Assembly (NCBI RefSeq): GCF_005871085.1
Contig: NZ_VAUP01000038.1
Span: forward strand, 186,001-250,000
DNA: 64,000 nucleotides
Reading direction: 5' to 3'
Origin: Xanthobacter autotrophicus
GTDB taxonomy: Bacteria; Pseudomonadota; Alphaproteobacteria; Rhizobiales; Xanthobacteraceae
Below the pieces are notes generated by a model that did not search any database, was not told the DNA's origin, and worked only from the letters and a program-made list of their open reading frames with translations. Of this stretch, positions 33,611 through 41,916 are shown one piece after another. Numbering within the stretch: the first letter of the stretch is position 1; each line of letters starts with the position of its first letter. Both the position numbers and the translations under genes were made by a program.

Positions 33611-34738
33611 TCAATAGACGATGACGTGCCGCACCACCTCGCCGCGGTCGAGGCGGTCGAAGCCCTCGTTGATCTCATCGAGCGGACCGGTGGAGGAGAG
33701 CAGGCGGTTCACCGGCAGTTTGCCGCGCTGGTAGAGCGCCATGAAGCGGGGAATGTCGCGCGGCGGCACGCAGCTGCCCATGTAGCTGCCCTTGATGGTG
33801 CGCTCTTCTGCCACGAGGTGCACCGGGGGCAGCGAGACCCGGGCGTTGGGATTGGCGAGGCCGCCCGTGGCGGTGGTGCCGCCGCGCTTGGTGATCTTGT
33901 AGGCCAGCTCGAAGGCGGGGGCGGAGCCTGCCATCTCCACCGCATGGTCCACGCCGCCCTTCGTTGCGGCCTTCACGGCATCCACCACATCGGGATCGTT
34001 GGCGAGGAAGGTGTCGGTGGCGCCCAGCGAGCGGGCGATGTCGAGCTTGGCCGGCGACAGGTCGAGGGCGACAATCTGCTCCGCCCCGGCCGCCACCGCG
34101 CCCATCACCGCCGACAGGCCGACGCCGCCGAGGCCCACCACCGCGACGCTCTGGCCGGGCCGCACGCCGCAGGTGTTCACGATTGCGCCGACGCCGGTCA
34201 TCACCGCGCAGCCGAACAAAGCGGCATCCACCAGCGACATCTCGGGGTCGATCTTGATGATGGAGCGGCGCGATATCACCGCATATTCGCCGAAGCCGGA
34301 AATGCCGCACAGATGATAGGCATCGGTGCCGTCATCGCAGGTCAGCCGCCGGCCGCCGCCGAGCAGGGTGCCGGCGCCGTTGGCCGCCTGGCCGGGGCCG
34401 CACATCTGGGCCCGCCCGTCGAGGCAGGAAGGGCAGGTGCCGCAGGTGGGCACGAAGCTCATCACCACATGGTCGCCGGGGGCAAGATCGGTCACGCCGG
34501 GGCCCGGCTCCACCACCACGCCGGAGGCCTCGTGGCCGAGCACCATGGGCAGCTGGCGGGGACGGTCGCCATTGATCACGGACAGGTCGGAATGGCACAG
34601 GCCAGCCGCCGCAATCTTGATCAGCACCTCGCCGGCCTGGGGCGGGGCGAGCTCAACCGTTTCAATGGAGAGCGGGCGCGTCTGTCCGTAGGGCTTGCTC
34701 ACAGGGGACGCACGGAGCACGGCGGCGCGAATACGCAT
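33611..34738 (-). CDS. Zinc-dependent alcohol dehydrogenase (MDR superfamily)
   Basis: The 375-residue enzyme has both zinc sites: catalytic Cys in GLCHSD, His in GHEASG and Cys in FGCAVMTG, and the structural cluster CGTCPSCLDGRAQMC. The NAD-binding motif is GLGGVG. GGAGG precedes the ATG. It lies downstream of a TetR gene on the same strand, with two hairpins between. It could oxidise an alcohol or a thiol-adduct made by the divergent operon, but the substrate is unknown. Confidence 0.88.
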   Translation of the reverse strand: MRIRAAVLRASPVSKPYGQTRPLSIETVELAPPQAGEVLIKIAAAGLCHSDLSVINGDRPRQLPMVLGHEASGVVVEPGPGVTDLAPGDHVVMSFVPTCGTCPSCLDGRAQMCGPGQAANGAGTLLGGGRRLTCDDGTDAYHLCGISGFGEYAVISRRSIIKIDPEMSLVDAALFGCAVMTGVGAIVNTCGVRPGQSVAVVGLGGVGLSAVMGAVAAGAEQIVALDLSPAKLDIARSLGATDTFLANDPDVVDAVKAATKGGVDHAVEMAGSAPAFELAYKITKRGGTTATGGLANPNARVSLPPVHLVAEERTIKGSYMGSCVPPRDIPRFMALYQRGKLPVNRLLSSTGPLDEINEGFDRLDRGEVVRHVIVY

Positions 34739-34855
34739 GATATTTCCTCCCGAGCCTCTTTGCCGACCGTATTGGGGGCGCCGGGGCGCACCGTCAAGCC
34801 GGCGCGGCTGCACAGTTGGGAGGGGTGAATTTCAGTCGCGCGGACGGAAAGTCGG

Positions 34856-34929
34856 GGCACCGGACGCCGCGCGCGCAGCGGCGTCCGGTGCCTTGCGGAT
34901 GCGGCCCGGCCGCGTGGGCGCCGGGCCGC
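34856..34929 (-). terminator. Double hairpin between tetR and the alcohol dehydrogenase gene
   Basis: Two perfect inverted repeats lie in series: a 15-bp stem at 34856-34870/34878-34892 (seven-base loop) and a 10-bp stem at 34901-34910/34920-34929 (nine-base loop). They follow the tetR stop at 34944 and precede the alcohol dehydrogenase start. A T tract is weak, so they could be an attenuating or mRNA-stabilising structure instead of a full terminator. Confidence 0.6.
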
Positions 34930-34943
34930 CGGAAGACGACAGC

Positions 34944-35651
34944 TCAGGCAACTTCGGCGGCGGTCATGCGGGCGAGCAGCAGATCGGCGGTTTCTCCCGC
35001 GAGGAGGGCGACGTTCTCGTCCCGGGTGATCATGGCGGCGACGATGGCCCCGTCGATCAGCAGTCCCAGCTGATGGGCGGCGCCGTCCGGGTCCGGCGCG
35101 CCGGCCTCCGCGGCGAGGCGGGAGAGGGTCGCGAGCACCACCTTCTTGTGGGCGAGGGCGATCTGGCGCATGCGATCATCCCTTTTGTCGTGCTCGGCCA
35201 CCGCATTGATGAATGGGCAGCCGAAGAAACGGTCGTCGCCGAACCAGTCGCGCAGCACCGGGAAGATGCGGCGCAGGCGGGAGAGAGGTGTTGCCTCTCC
35301 CTTGAGCAGTTCGCCGAGGAACCAGTCGCGCCAGGCCGCGCCCTCGCGCTCCAGCACTGCTTCCACCAGCCGCTCCTTGGAGCCGAATGCCTTATAGAGC
35401 GTCGCCTTCGCCGTGGCCGCCTCCGCCACCACCGCGTCCACGCCCACGGCGGTGATGCCGTATTGGCAGAATAGCCGCGTCGCCGCCGCGATGATGCGCT
35501 CGCGCGCCTTCGGTTCAGCCTCGGCAGGCAGCTCCAGGGCGTGATGGGGATTGAAGGTTCCCGCGGTGCTCCCTGCCTGGGGACTCCCCATCTGGGCCTT
35601 CTGCGTACGTACCTTGGGCGCCTGGGTCCGCGCCGTCTTCGCCTGCTGCAT
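34944..35651 (-). CDS. TetR-family transcriptional regulator
   Basis: The 235-residue protein has an N-terminal tail of about 45 residues, then the TetR helix-turn-helix (RERIIAAATRLFCQYGITAVGVDAVV, with AATAKATLYKAFGSKE) and a helical ligand-binding domain. It is divergent from the OsmC-like gene. Two matching palindromes lie between the two starts, so it most likely represses itself and the plus-strand operon until a ligand binds. The ligand is not known. An internal ATG would shorten the tail. Confidence 0.88.
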   Translation of the reverse strand: MQQAKTARTQAPKVRTQKAQMGSPQAGSTAGTFNPHHALELPAEAEPKARERIIAAATRLFCQYGITAVGVDAVVAEAATAKATLYKAFGSKERLVEAVLEREGAAWRDWFLGELLKGEATPLSRLRRIFPVLRDWFGDDRFFGCPFINAVAEHDKRDDRMRQIALAHKKVVLATLSRLAAEAGAPDPDGAAHQLGLLIDGAIVAAMITRDENVALLAGETADLLLARMTAAEVA

Positions 35652-35686
35652 TGCTTCTCACCACCGTGCCGCTTTGGTGGGCACAA

Positions 35687-35704
35687 AGACAGACCTGTCT
35701 GTTA
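35687..35704. promoter_or_regulatory. Candidate TetR operator near the tetR start
   Basis: The 18-bp site AGACAGACCTGTCTGTTA contains the inverted repeat ACAGAC-CT-GTCTGT. It matches the perfect palindrome at 35833-35850 at 15 of 18 positions. It lies 35 bases upstream of the regulator start, a position suited to autoregulation. Confidence 0.75.
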
Positions 35705-35832
35705 AATACAGGCAGGATTCATGCCGCGCAATCCCGGCGCTGAAACTCGAAAAATCCTGCCTTCTCTTAAGGAAACACCGTTTCCCGGTGGGTGCGGCAC
35801 GTCAGGCTTGCGTCTGGCACGTGCCGTGCATA

Positions 35833-35850
35833 AGACAGACCGGTCTGTCT
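35833..35850. promoter_or_regulatory. Candidate TetR operator before the osmC-like operon
   Basis: AGACAGACC-GGTCTGTCT is a perfect 18-bp palindrome ending 22 bases before the OsmC-like ATG. It shares its half-site with the second site beside tetR. Binding here would block transcription or early elongation of the plus-strand run. Confidence 0.8.
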
Positions 35851-35872
35851 ATATCTGCCGAGGAAGATCCCG

Positions 35873-36439
35873 ATGTCTCAATCCAACACCGTCCTGACCG
35901 GCTGCCTGATGCCTGAAGCGACCACGGGCTGTCTTGCCCCCATCGACAAGGACGGGCTCGAGAAGCTCATCGCCGCCGGCAAGGCCGACCCGAAAGTCAT
36001 CAAGACGCTGAAGTGCAAGACGGTGGCCGAGGGTCGCTTCCGTCATGCGAACTACATCCGCAACCTTGCCCCCTACATCGTGGACGAGCCCCCGGGACTG
36101 CTCGGCGACGACACTGCGCCGAACCCGTCCGAGGCCTCCCTCGCTGCGTTGGGCTCCTGCCTCGCGGTGGGTCTGCACGCCAATGCGGTGCATCGCGGCT
36201 GGACCGTGCGCAAGCTGGAACTCCAGCTGGAAGGGGATCTCAACATCACCGCGGTGTGGGGCACGGGCGATGTCAGCGAGAAGCCGGTGGGCTTCACCGA
36301 CGTGCGCGTGAAGGTCGAAATGGAGTGCGACGGCGTGCCGAAGGAAGACGTGGACGCCCTCATCTCCCACGTCACCAAGTGGTCGCCGGTGGCCAACACC
36401 TTCGTGCGCCCGGTCAACCTCGAGGTGGCGCTGGCCTGA
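35873..36439 (+). CDS. OsmC-like protein lacking the second redox cysteine
   Basis: The 188-residue protein has the OsmC/Ohr fold, with the first conserved Cys in ALGSCLAVGL. In classical OsmC/Ohr peroxidases a second Cys follows near the C-terminal helix (CPVSN-like); here the place reads KWSPVANTF, so it is Ser. It is probably not a thiol peroxidase. GAGGAAG precedes the ATG. It is the first gene after the TetR operator and is followed by an acyl-CoA-dehydrogenase-like gene 81 bases on. Confidence 0.85.
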   Translation: MSQSNTVLTGCLMPEATTGCLAPIDKDGLEKLIAAGKADPKVIKTLKCKTVAEGRFRHANYIRNLAPYIVDEPPGLLGDDTAPNPSEASLAALGSCLAVGLHANAVHRGWTVRKLELQLEGDLNITAVWGTGDVSEKPVGFTDVRVKVEMECDGVPKEDVDALISHVTKWSPVANTFVRPVNLEVALA

Positions 36440-36520
36440 TCCGGCCTGCGCCATCTCCACGGCATGCCCGGTTGATCCGGGCGTGCCCCACCTTCCGCCT
36501 TCCGGGACCTGAGGATTGCC

Positions 36521-37642
36521 ATGTCGCTGACCGCCGTGACCGCCTTGTCGCCGCATGATCTGTCCGCATCCGAGCTCGATCCGGGGGCGGCCCTCGCCGA
36601 GATCGGCAAGATCGCGGTGACCGACCTGTCCGCCTGGGTCCGCGCCATCGACGAGGGCACCTATCCGGCCACCCTGCTGCACCGCTTCGCCGATTCCGGT
36701 GCCTTCCGCCTGCATCTCGCCGAGGGGCATCAGCTCGGTGCGGCTATCGAGGGCATGAGCCGCATCTCCGAGGTGTGCACCTCTTCCGCCTTCATGGCGT
36801 GGTGCCAGAACACCCTGGTCTGGTACCTGATCAATTCAGAGAACACGGTCGCCAAGTCCAAGTATCTGGCCGCCGCCGCCACCGGCCATGTGCTGGGCGG
36901 CACGGCGCTGTCCAATCCCATGAAGTCCTTCTTCGGCATCGAGACGCTGAAGCTGAAGGGCACCCGCGTGGATGGCGGCTACAAGGTGAAGGGCATCCTG
37001 CCGTGGGTGTCGAACCTCGGCCCGGACCATTTCTTCGGCGCCATCTTCGCGCTGGAGGGCGGCGAGCCAGTGATGGCGCTCATCGATTGCGCCGATCCTG
37101 CGGTGACGCTGAAGCCCTGCGAGCCCTTCCTCTCCATGGATGGCACCGGCACCTACGGCGTGCAGGTCCGCGACCTGTTCGTGCCCGACGACATGGTGCT
37201 GGCGCACGAGGCCATGCCTTTCGTGAAGAAGATGCGCGCCGGCTTCATCCTGTTGCAGGCGGGCATGGCCATCGGCCTCATCCGCGACTGCATCGCCATG
37301 ATGCGCGAGGTGGAAGGCCCGCTGGGCCACGTCAACCGCTTCCTCGACGTGCAGCCGGACGCCATGGCCGAGACCTTGGCCGCCATGGAGGCGGAGGTGA
37401 ACGCGCTGGCGCAGACCCCCTTCGACGCCAGCCCGGACTATTGGCGGCGCGTGGTGGCGGCCCGTCTTCTCGCCGGCGAGAAGAGCGTGGAGGCGGCGCA
37501 CAATGCGATGCTCCATTGCGGCGCTCGCGGCTATGTGCGGGCCAGCCGCTGCCAGCGCCGCCTGCGCGAGGCCTATTTCGTCGCCATCGTCACGCCGGCC
37601 ACCAAGCAGTTGAAGCTGATGCTGGACCAGATGCCAGCCTAG
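36521..37642 (+). CDS. Acyl-CoA dehydrogenase-like flavoprotein
   Basis: The 373-residue protein has the three-part acyl-CoA dehydrogenase fold, with recognisable middle-domain text (GGTALSNPMKSFFGIE, VKGILPWVSNLG). The C-terminal position of the catalytic base, usually YEGT, reads IVTPATKQL, so a glutamate is not evident. Relatives without this base include flavin monooxygenases such as DszC/SfnB types. Given the sulfur-linked neighbours, an oxygenase or desulfurising role is a reasonable inference but not shown. Confidence 0.8.
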   Translation: MSLTAVTALSPHDLSASELDPGAALAEIGKIAVTDLSAWVRAIDEGTYPATLLHRFADSGAFRLHLAEGHQLGAAIEGMSRISEVCTSSAFMAWCQNTLVWYLINSENTVAKSKYLAAAATGHVLGGTALSNPMKSFFGIETLKLKGTRVDGGYKVKGILPWVSNLGPDHFFGAIFALEGGEPVMALIDCADPAVTLKPCEPFLSMDGTGTYGVQVRDLFVPDDMVLAHEAMPFVKKMRAGFILLQAGMAIGLIRDCIAMMREVEGPLGHVNRFLDVQPDAMAETLAAMEAEVNALAQTPFDASPDYWRRVVAARLLAGEKSVEAAHNAMLHCGARGYVRASRCQRRLREAYFVAIVTPATKQLKLMLDQMPA

Positions 37643-37784
37643 CGCCTTCAGCACGTTAGTGCCCGCCGGCGCGATGAAAGACGCGGCGGCCGGTGCCAAG
37701 CCTCCATTTCAGAACACGCGAGGGGCGCAAAGCCTCCGACACCTTCCGGTTTTCTCGTCGTCCACCCTGCGAGAGGGGATCACC

Positions 37785-38648
37785 ATGAGTGCCATTCTGA
37801 TTTCGCCGTCCGACCTGTCCACGCTGATCCTGTCCGAGCCCACCGTCGTCATCGACACGCGCAACCCGGAGAGCTACGCGGCGGGGCACGTTCCCAGCGC
37901 GGTGAACCTCCACGAGATCTTCACCTTCCTCGCAACCTCGACCCCCGAGGGCTATGCGGAACTGCGCGCCAAGTTCGCCGACGCCTTCGGCAAGGCCGGC
38001 CTCTCCGGCAAGGAGACGGCGGTGCTTTACGAGCAGTCCATGAATTCGGGCTTCGGCCAGTCCTGCCGCGGCTATTTTCTGCTCACCTTCCTCGGCTATC
38101 CCAAGATCAAGGTGCTGCACGGCGGCTTTGCCGCCTGGGAGGCCGCCGGCCTGCCCGTCACCACCGCCGTGCCCGAGCCGAAGGCCGCCGCCTTCCCGGT
38201 GGATGAGGCGGCGGGCGAGGTGATCATCGACGCCGCCGCCATGCTCGCGGCGGTGGAGGACCCTGCCGTCGCGAAGCTCGACGTGCGCGACGTGGACGAG
38301 TGGATCGGCGAAAGCTCCTCGCCCTATGGCAAGGACTTCTGCCCGCGCAAGGGCCGCATCCCCGGCGCCAAGTGGATCGAGTGGTACCGCATGATGAAGC
38401 CCACGGCCGAAGGCCCGCGCTTCAAGTCCGCCCCCGAGATCCTCGCCGAGTGCGCCACGGTGGGCATTTCACCTGAAACCCCTGTCTATCTCTACTGCTT
38501 CAAAGGGGCGCGGGCGTCCAACACCTTCCTCGCGCTGAAAGAAGCGGGGGTGAAGGACGTGAAGATGTATTTTGGCTCCTGGAACGAGTGGTCGCGCGAC
38601 CCGGCGCTCCCCATTGAGGAGGGGCATCCGGCGACGGCCACGGCCTGA
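37785..38648 (+). CDS. Tandem-domain rhodanese sulfurtransferase
   Basis: The 287-residue protein has two rhodanese domains. The first (VIDTRNPESYAAGH) lacks the active-site cysteine loop. The second has the loop CFKGAR after VYLY, with a Cys nucleophile, and WSRDP near the end. Such enzymes pass sulfane sulfur from thiosulfate or 3-mercaptopyruvate to an acceptor such as cyanide. The loop differs from both CRKGVT (rhodanese) and CGSGVT (mercaptopyruvate type). It is 12 bases before the next gene. Confidence 0.87.
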   Translation: MSAILISPSDLSTLILSEPTVVIDTRNPESYAAGHVPSAVNLHEIFTFLATSTPEGYAELRAKFADAFGKAGLSGKETAVLYEQSMNSGFGQSCRGYFLLTFLGYPKIKVLHGGFAAWEAAGLPVTTAVPEPKAAAFPVDEAAGEVIIDAAAMLAAVEDPAVAKLDVRDVDEWIGESSSPYGKDFCPRKGRIPGAKWIEWYRMMKPTAEGPRFKSAPEILAECATVGISPETPVYLYCFKGARASNTFLALKEAGVKDVKMYFGSWNEWSRDPALPIEEGHPATATA

Positions 38649-38660
38649 ACCGAAGGAGCT

Positions 38661-39281
38661 ATGAGCGTGCCCGAGATCACCTGCTATTTCAGCCCTCAAT
38701 CGGGCTATGCCTATCTGGGGCACCCCCGCCTCGTCGCCATCGCGCGCGAGCACGGCGCCAGCATTCTCTGGCGGCCCGTGGACATATTGAAAGTCTTCGC
38801 CGAGGGCGGCTCCACCGCCCCGGCCAAGCAATCTCCCGTGCGCAATGCCTACCGCAAGAAGGACATCGTGCGCTGGGCGAAGCTGCGCGGCATTCCCATC
38901 TCCACCGAGCCGGCGTTCTGGCCCACGGACACGCTGCCCGCCTGCCGGCTGATTGCCGCCGCGCAAGGCGAGGGGATCGACCCCGAAGCCCTCATCTTCG
39001 CCTGCCTCAGTGCGGTGTGGGCACGGGACATCCAGATTTCCGACCGCGCCAACCTGATCCGCCTCGCCGACGAGGTGGGGCTTGATGGCGCGCACCTCGT
39101 GGAACTGTCCGACAGCGTGGCCGCCGCCGAGCAGGTCCAGCGCAACACGGTGGCCGCCATCGAGGCCGGCGTGTTCGGCTCGCCCACCTATGTGGTGAAT
39201 GGCGAACTCTTCTTCGGCCAGGACCGGCTGGATTTCGTCGCGGCAGCACTGGTGGCCGAAGCGTCGGGGGCGCCGCGATGA
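38661..39281 (+). CDS. DsbA/kappa-GST fold protein (2-hydroxychromene-2-carboxylate isomerase-like)
   Basis: The 206-residue protein has the thioredoxin-with-helical-insert fold. The active-site region reads CYFSPQSGYAYLG, with Ser in place of a CxxC pair, as in kappa GSTs and NahD-type isomerases that use glutathione. The end (FGSPTYVVNGELFFGQDRL) is diagnostic. The stop overlaps the next ATG by four bases, so it is co-translated with the flavoprotein. The reaction here is unknown. Confidence 0.85.
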   Translation: MSVPEITCYFSPQSGYAYLGHPRLVAIAREHGASILWRPVDILKVFAEGGSTAPAKQSPVRNAYRKKDIVRWAKLRGIPISTEPAFWPTDTLPACRLIAAAQGEGIDPEALIFACLSAVWARDIQISDRANLIRLADEVGLDGAHLVELSDSVAAAEQVQRNTVAAIEAGVFGSPTYVVNGELFFGQDRLDFVAAALVAEASGAPR

Positions 39282-40456
39282 GCGCCCCCGTCGTCATCGT
39301 TGGGGCGGGGCAGGCGGCGGCGCAGGCCGTCACCTCCCTGAAGGCCGAGGGGTATGCCGGCGATATCATCGTGATCGGCGACGAGCCCTATCTGCCCTAT
39401 CAGCGCCCGCCGCTCTCCAAGGCCTATCTCGGCGACGAGATGACCGAGGACCGGCTCGAATTGAAGGCGCCCAAGTTCTATGCGGATGCCGGCGTTGACC
39501 TGCGCCTCGGCACCCGCGTCCCCCGCCTGCTGCCGGCCGAGAAAACGGTGGAATTGGCGGACGGCTCCCGCCTTGCCTACAGCGCCCTTTTGATCGCCAC
39601 CGGCACCCGCGCCCGCGCGCTGCCGGTGCCGGGGGCGGAGCTTTCCGGCGTCTTCTCCATCCGCTCCATTGATGACGTGAAGCACTTCCGCGCCGCCGCG
39701 GTGCCGGGGGCAAAGCTCGTCATCATCGGCGGCGGCTATATCGGCCTCGAGGTGGCGGCCAAGGCGAAAAAGCTCGGCCTCGACGTGACCGTGGTGGAAG
39801 GCCAGCCGCGCCTGCTCGCCCGCGTCGCCTGCGCCACCATCTCCGATTTCACCCGCACCCTGCACGAGGGCAACGGCGTCACCATCCTCACCGGCGTGGG
39901 CGTGGCCCGGCTGGTGGGCCCGGAGCGGGTGACGGGGGTGGAACTGGCCGACGGCCGGGTGCTGCCGGCCGATCTTGTGCTCGCCGCCGTGGGCGCGGTG
40001 CCAAATGCGGAACTGGCGGCCGAGGCCGGGCTGGTGCTGGAAAACGGCATCCGCGTGGACGAGGCGACGCGTACCAGCGTGCCGGACATCCATGCCGTCG
40101 GCGATGTCGCCTCTTTTCCGAGCAGGCTCTATGGCCGGCGGGTTCGCCTTGAATCCGTGCAGAATGCCATCGATCAGGCCAAGGCTGCCGCGAAAGCGAT
40201 CACTGGTGGTGCTGTTGCATACGATCCAATCCCCTGGTTCTGGTCCGATCAATACGATGTGAAGCTCCAGATCGCCGGCCTCCTCGACGGCTTCGAGCGC
40301 ACCGAAACCGAGGGCGACGTGGCCGCCGGACGCTTCTGCGTGCGGTATTTCGCGGGGGATCGTCTGCTGGCGGCCTGCTCGGTCAACGATCCCAAAAGCC
40401 ACATGCTGGCGCGCAAGGCGCTGGCCATTCCGCCGCCGGTGCCCGTACCCGGCTAG
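39278..40456 (+). CDS. FAD-dependent ferredoxin/rhodocoxin reductase-like oxidoreductase
   Basis: The 392-residue protein has two dinucleotide folds: GAGQAAAQA at the N-terminus for FAD and GGGYIGLEVA in the middle for NAD(P)H. The YQRPPLSK and DIHAVGDVAS motifs are those of ferredoxin and rubredoxin reductases of oxygenase systems. No ferredoxin gene is adjacent. It may supply electrons to the acyl-CoA-dehydrogenase-like flavoprotein or an off-cluster oxygenase; this is inference. Confidence 0.88.
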   Translation: MSAPVVIVGAGQAAAQAVTSLKAEGYAGDIIVIGDEPYLPYQRPPLSKAYLGDEMTEDRLELKAPKFYADAGVDLRLGTRVPRLLPAEKTVELADGSRLAYSALLIATGTRARALPVPGAELSGVFSIRSIDDVKHFRAAAVPGAKLVIIGGGYIGLEVAAKAKKLGLDVTVVEGQPRLLARVACATISDFTRTLHEGNGVTILTGVGVARLVGPERVTGVELADGRVLPADLVLAAVGAVPNAELAAEAGLVLENGIRVDEATRTSVPDIHAVGDVASFPSRLYGRRVRLESVQNAIDQAKAAAKAITGGAVAYDPIPWFWSDQYDVKLQIAGLLDGFERTETEGDVAAGRFCVRYFAGDRLLAACSVNDPKSHMLARKALAIPPPVPVPG

Positions 40457-40548
40457 GCCGTGGCACGGGCATTGCCATCACGAGGCGTCACCTACCCAGC
40501 GTCATCTGCCCGCCCAACCTTTGCAACCCGCCCTCCTGGAGAGCCCTG

Positions 40549-41913
40549 ATGTCGATGTTCTCGAACCCGTTCTCGCTGAAGTCGAAGCTCGGCCGCTGCC
40601 TGTGCGGGCGCCATGCGACGCCGGAAGAGCACGCATCGGCGGAGCGGGCGGCGGGGCTCGGCGACGAGGCGCGCTATCGTGATGTGGTGGCCTCGGGCCT
40701 CATGCGCGCGCTGTTTCCCAACGACATGAAGCGCCGCGCCTTCCTGAAGGCGGTGGGCGCCTCCACCGCCGCGGCGGCGCTCGCCACCTTCTTCCCGCTG
40801 GACGCCGCGACCGAGGCGTTCGCCGCCACCGGCAAGCCGGAGAAGACCGACCTGAAGGTGGGCTTCATCCCCATCACCTGCGCCACCCCCATCATCATGG
40901 CGCACCCCATGGGCTTCTATACGAAGCACGGCCTGAACGTGGAGGTGGTGAAGACCGCCGGCTGGGCGGTGATCCGCGACAAGACCATCAACAAGGAATA
41001 CGACGCCGCCCACATGCTGGCGCCCATGCCGCTGGCCATCTCCCAGGGCCTCGGCTCCAACCCGATCCCCTTCGTCACCGCCGCTATCGAAAACATCAAT
41101 GGCCAATCCTTCACCCTTGGCATCAAGCACAAGGACAAGATGGACGTGAAGTCGTGGAAGGGGCTGAAGTTCGCCATTCCCTACGACTTCTCCATGCACA
41201 ATTACCTGCTGCGCTACCTGCTGGCGGAGAACGGCATCGATCCCGACACCGATGTGCAACTGCGCGTGGTGCCGCCGCCGGAGATGGTGGCCAACCTGCG
41301 AGCCGAGAACATCGACGGCTTCCTTGCCCCCGACAATATCGCCCAGCGCGCGGTGTTCGACGGCGTGGGCTTCATCCACTCTTTGTCCAAGACCATGTGG
41401 GACGGCCACCCCTGCTGCGCCTTCGCGGCGAGCCGGGAATTCATCACCACCATGCCCAACACCTATGCGGCGCTGCTGCGGGCCATCATCGATGCCACCG
41501 GCTATGCCTCCAAGGCCGAGAACCGCAAGGCCATCGCCGAGGCCATCGCCCCGCCGGCCTATCTCAACGCGCCGGTGACGGTGTTGGAGCAGGTGCTGGT
41601 AGGCAAGTTCGCGGACGGCCTCGGCAACATCAAGGATGACCCCAGGCGCATCGATTTCGATCCGTTCCCGTGGGAGAGCTTCGCGGTGTGGATGCTGACC
41701 CAGATGAAGCGCTGGGGCCAGATCAAGGGCGAGGTGGACTACGCCTCCGTCGCCAACCAGGTGTTCCTCGCCACCGACGCCGCCAAGGTAATGACGGAGA
41801 TGGGGCTGACCCCGCCGGCCACCACCTCCAAGTCGTTCTCGGTGATGGGCAAGGTGTTCGATCCGGCGAAGCCCGCCGAATACGTCGCCTCCTTCGCCAT
41901 CAAGCGGAGCTGA
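40549..41913 (+). CDS. cynA: Cyanate ABC transporter substrate-binding protein (NrtA/CmpA family)
   Basis: The 454-residue protein belongs to the NrtA/CmpA group of nitrate, bicarbonate and cyanate binding proteins. A twin-arginine signal (KRRAFLKAVG, residues 61-70) is preceded by an unusual 60-residue N-terminal extension with CLCGRH (Cys17, Cys19, His22). Export therefore probably uses Tat, with the folded protein in the periplasm. The symbol is inferred from the transporter plus cyanase order (cynABDS). Nitrate or another anion cannot be excluded. Confidence 0.8.
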   Translation: MSMFSNPFSLKSKLGRCLCGRHATPEEHASAERAAGLGDEARYRDVVASGLMRALFPNDMKRRAFLKAVGASTAAAALATFFPLDAATEAFAATGKPEKTDLKVGFIPITCATPIIMAHPMGFYTKHGLNVEVVKTAGWAVIRDKTINKEYDAAHMLAPMPLAISQGLGSNPIPFVTAAIENINGQSFTLGIKHKDKMDVKSWKGLKFAIPYDFSMHNYLLRYLLAENGIDPDTDVQLRVVPPPEMVANLRAENIDGFLAPDNIAQRAVFDGVGFIHSLSKTMWDGHPCCAFAASREFITTMPNTYAALLRAIIDATGYASKAENRKAIAEAIAPPAYLNAPVTVLEQVLVGKFADGLGNIKDDPRRIDFDPFPWESFAVWMLTQMKRWGQIKGEVDYASVANQVFLATDAAKVMTEMGLTPPATTSKSFSVMGKVFDPAKPAEYVASFAIKRS

Positions 41914-41916
41914 GCG

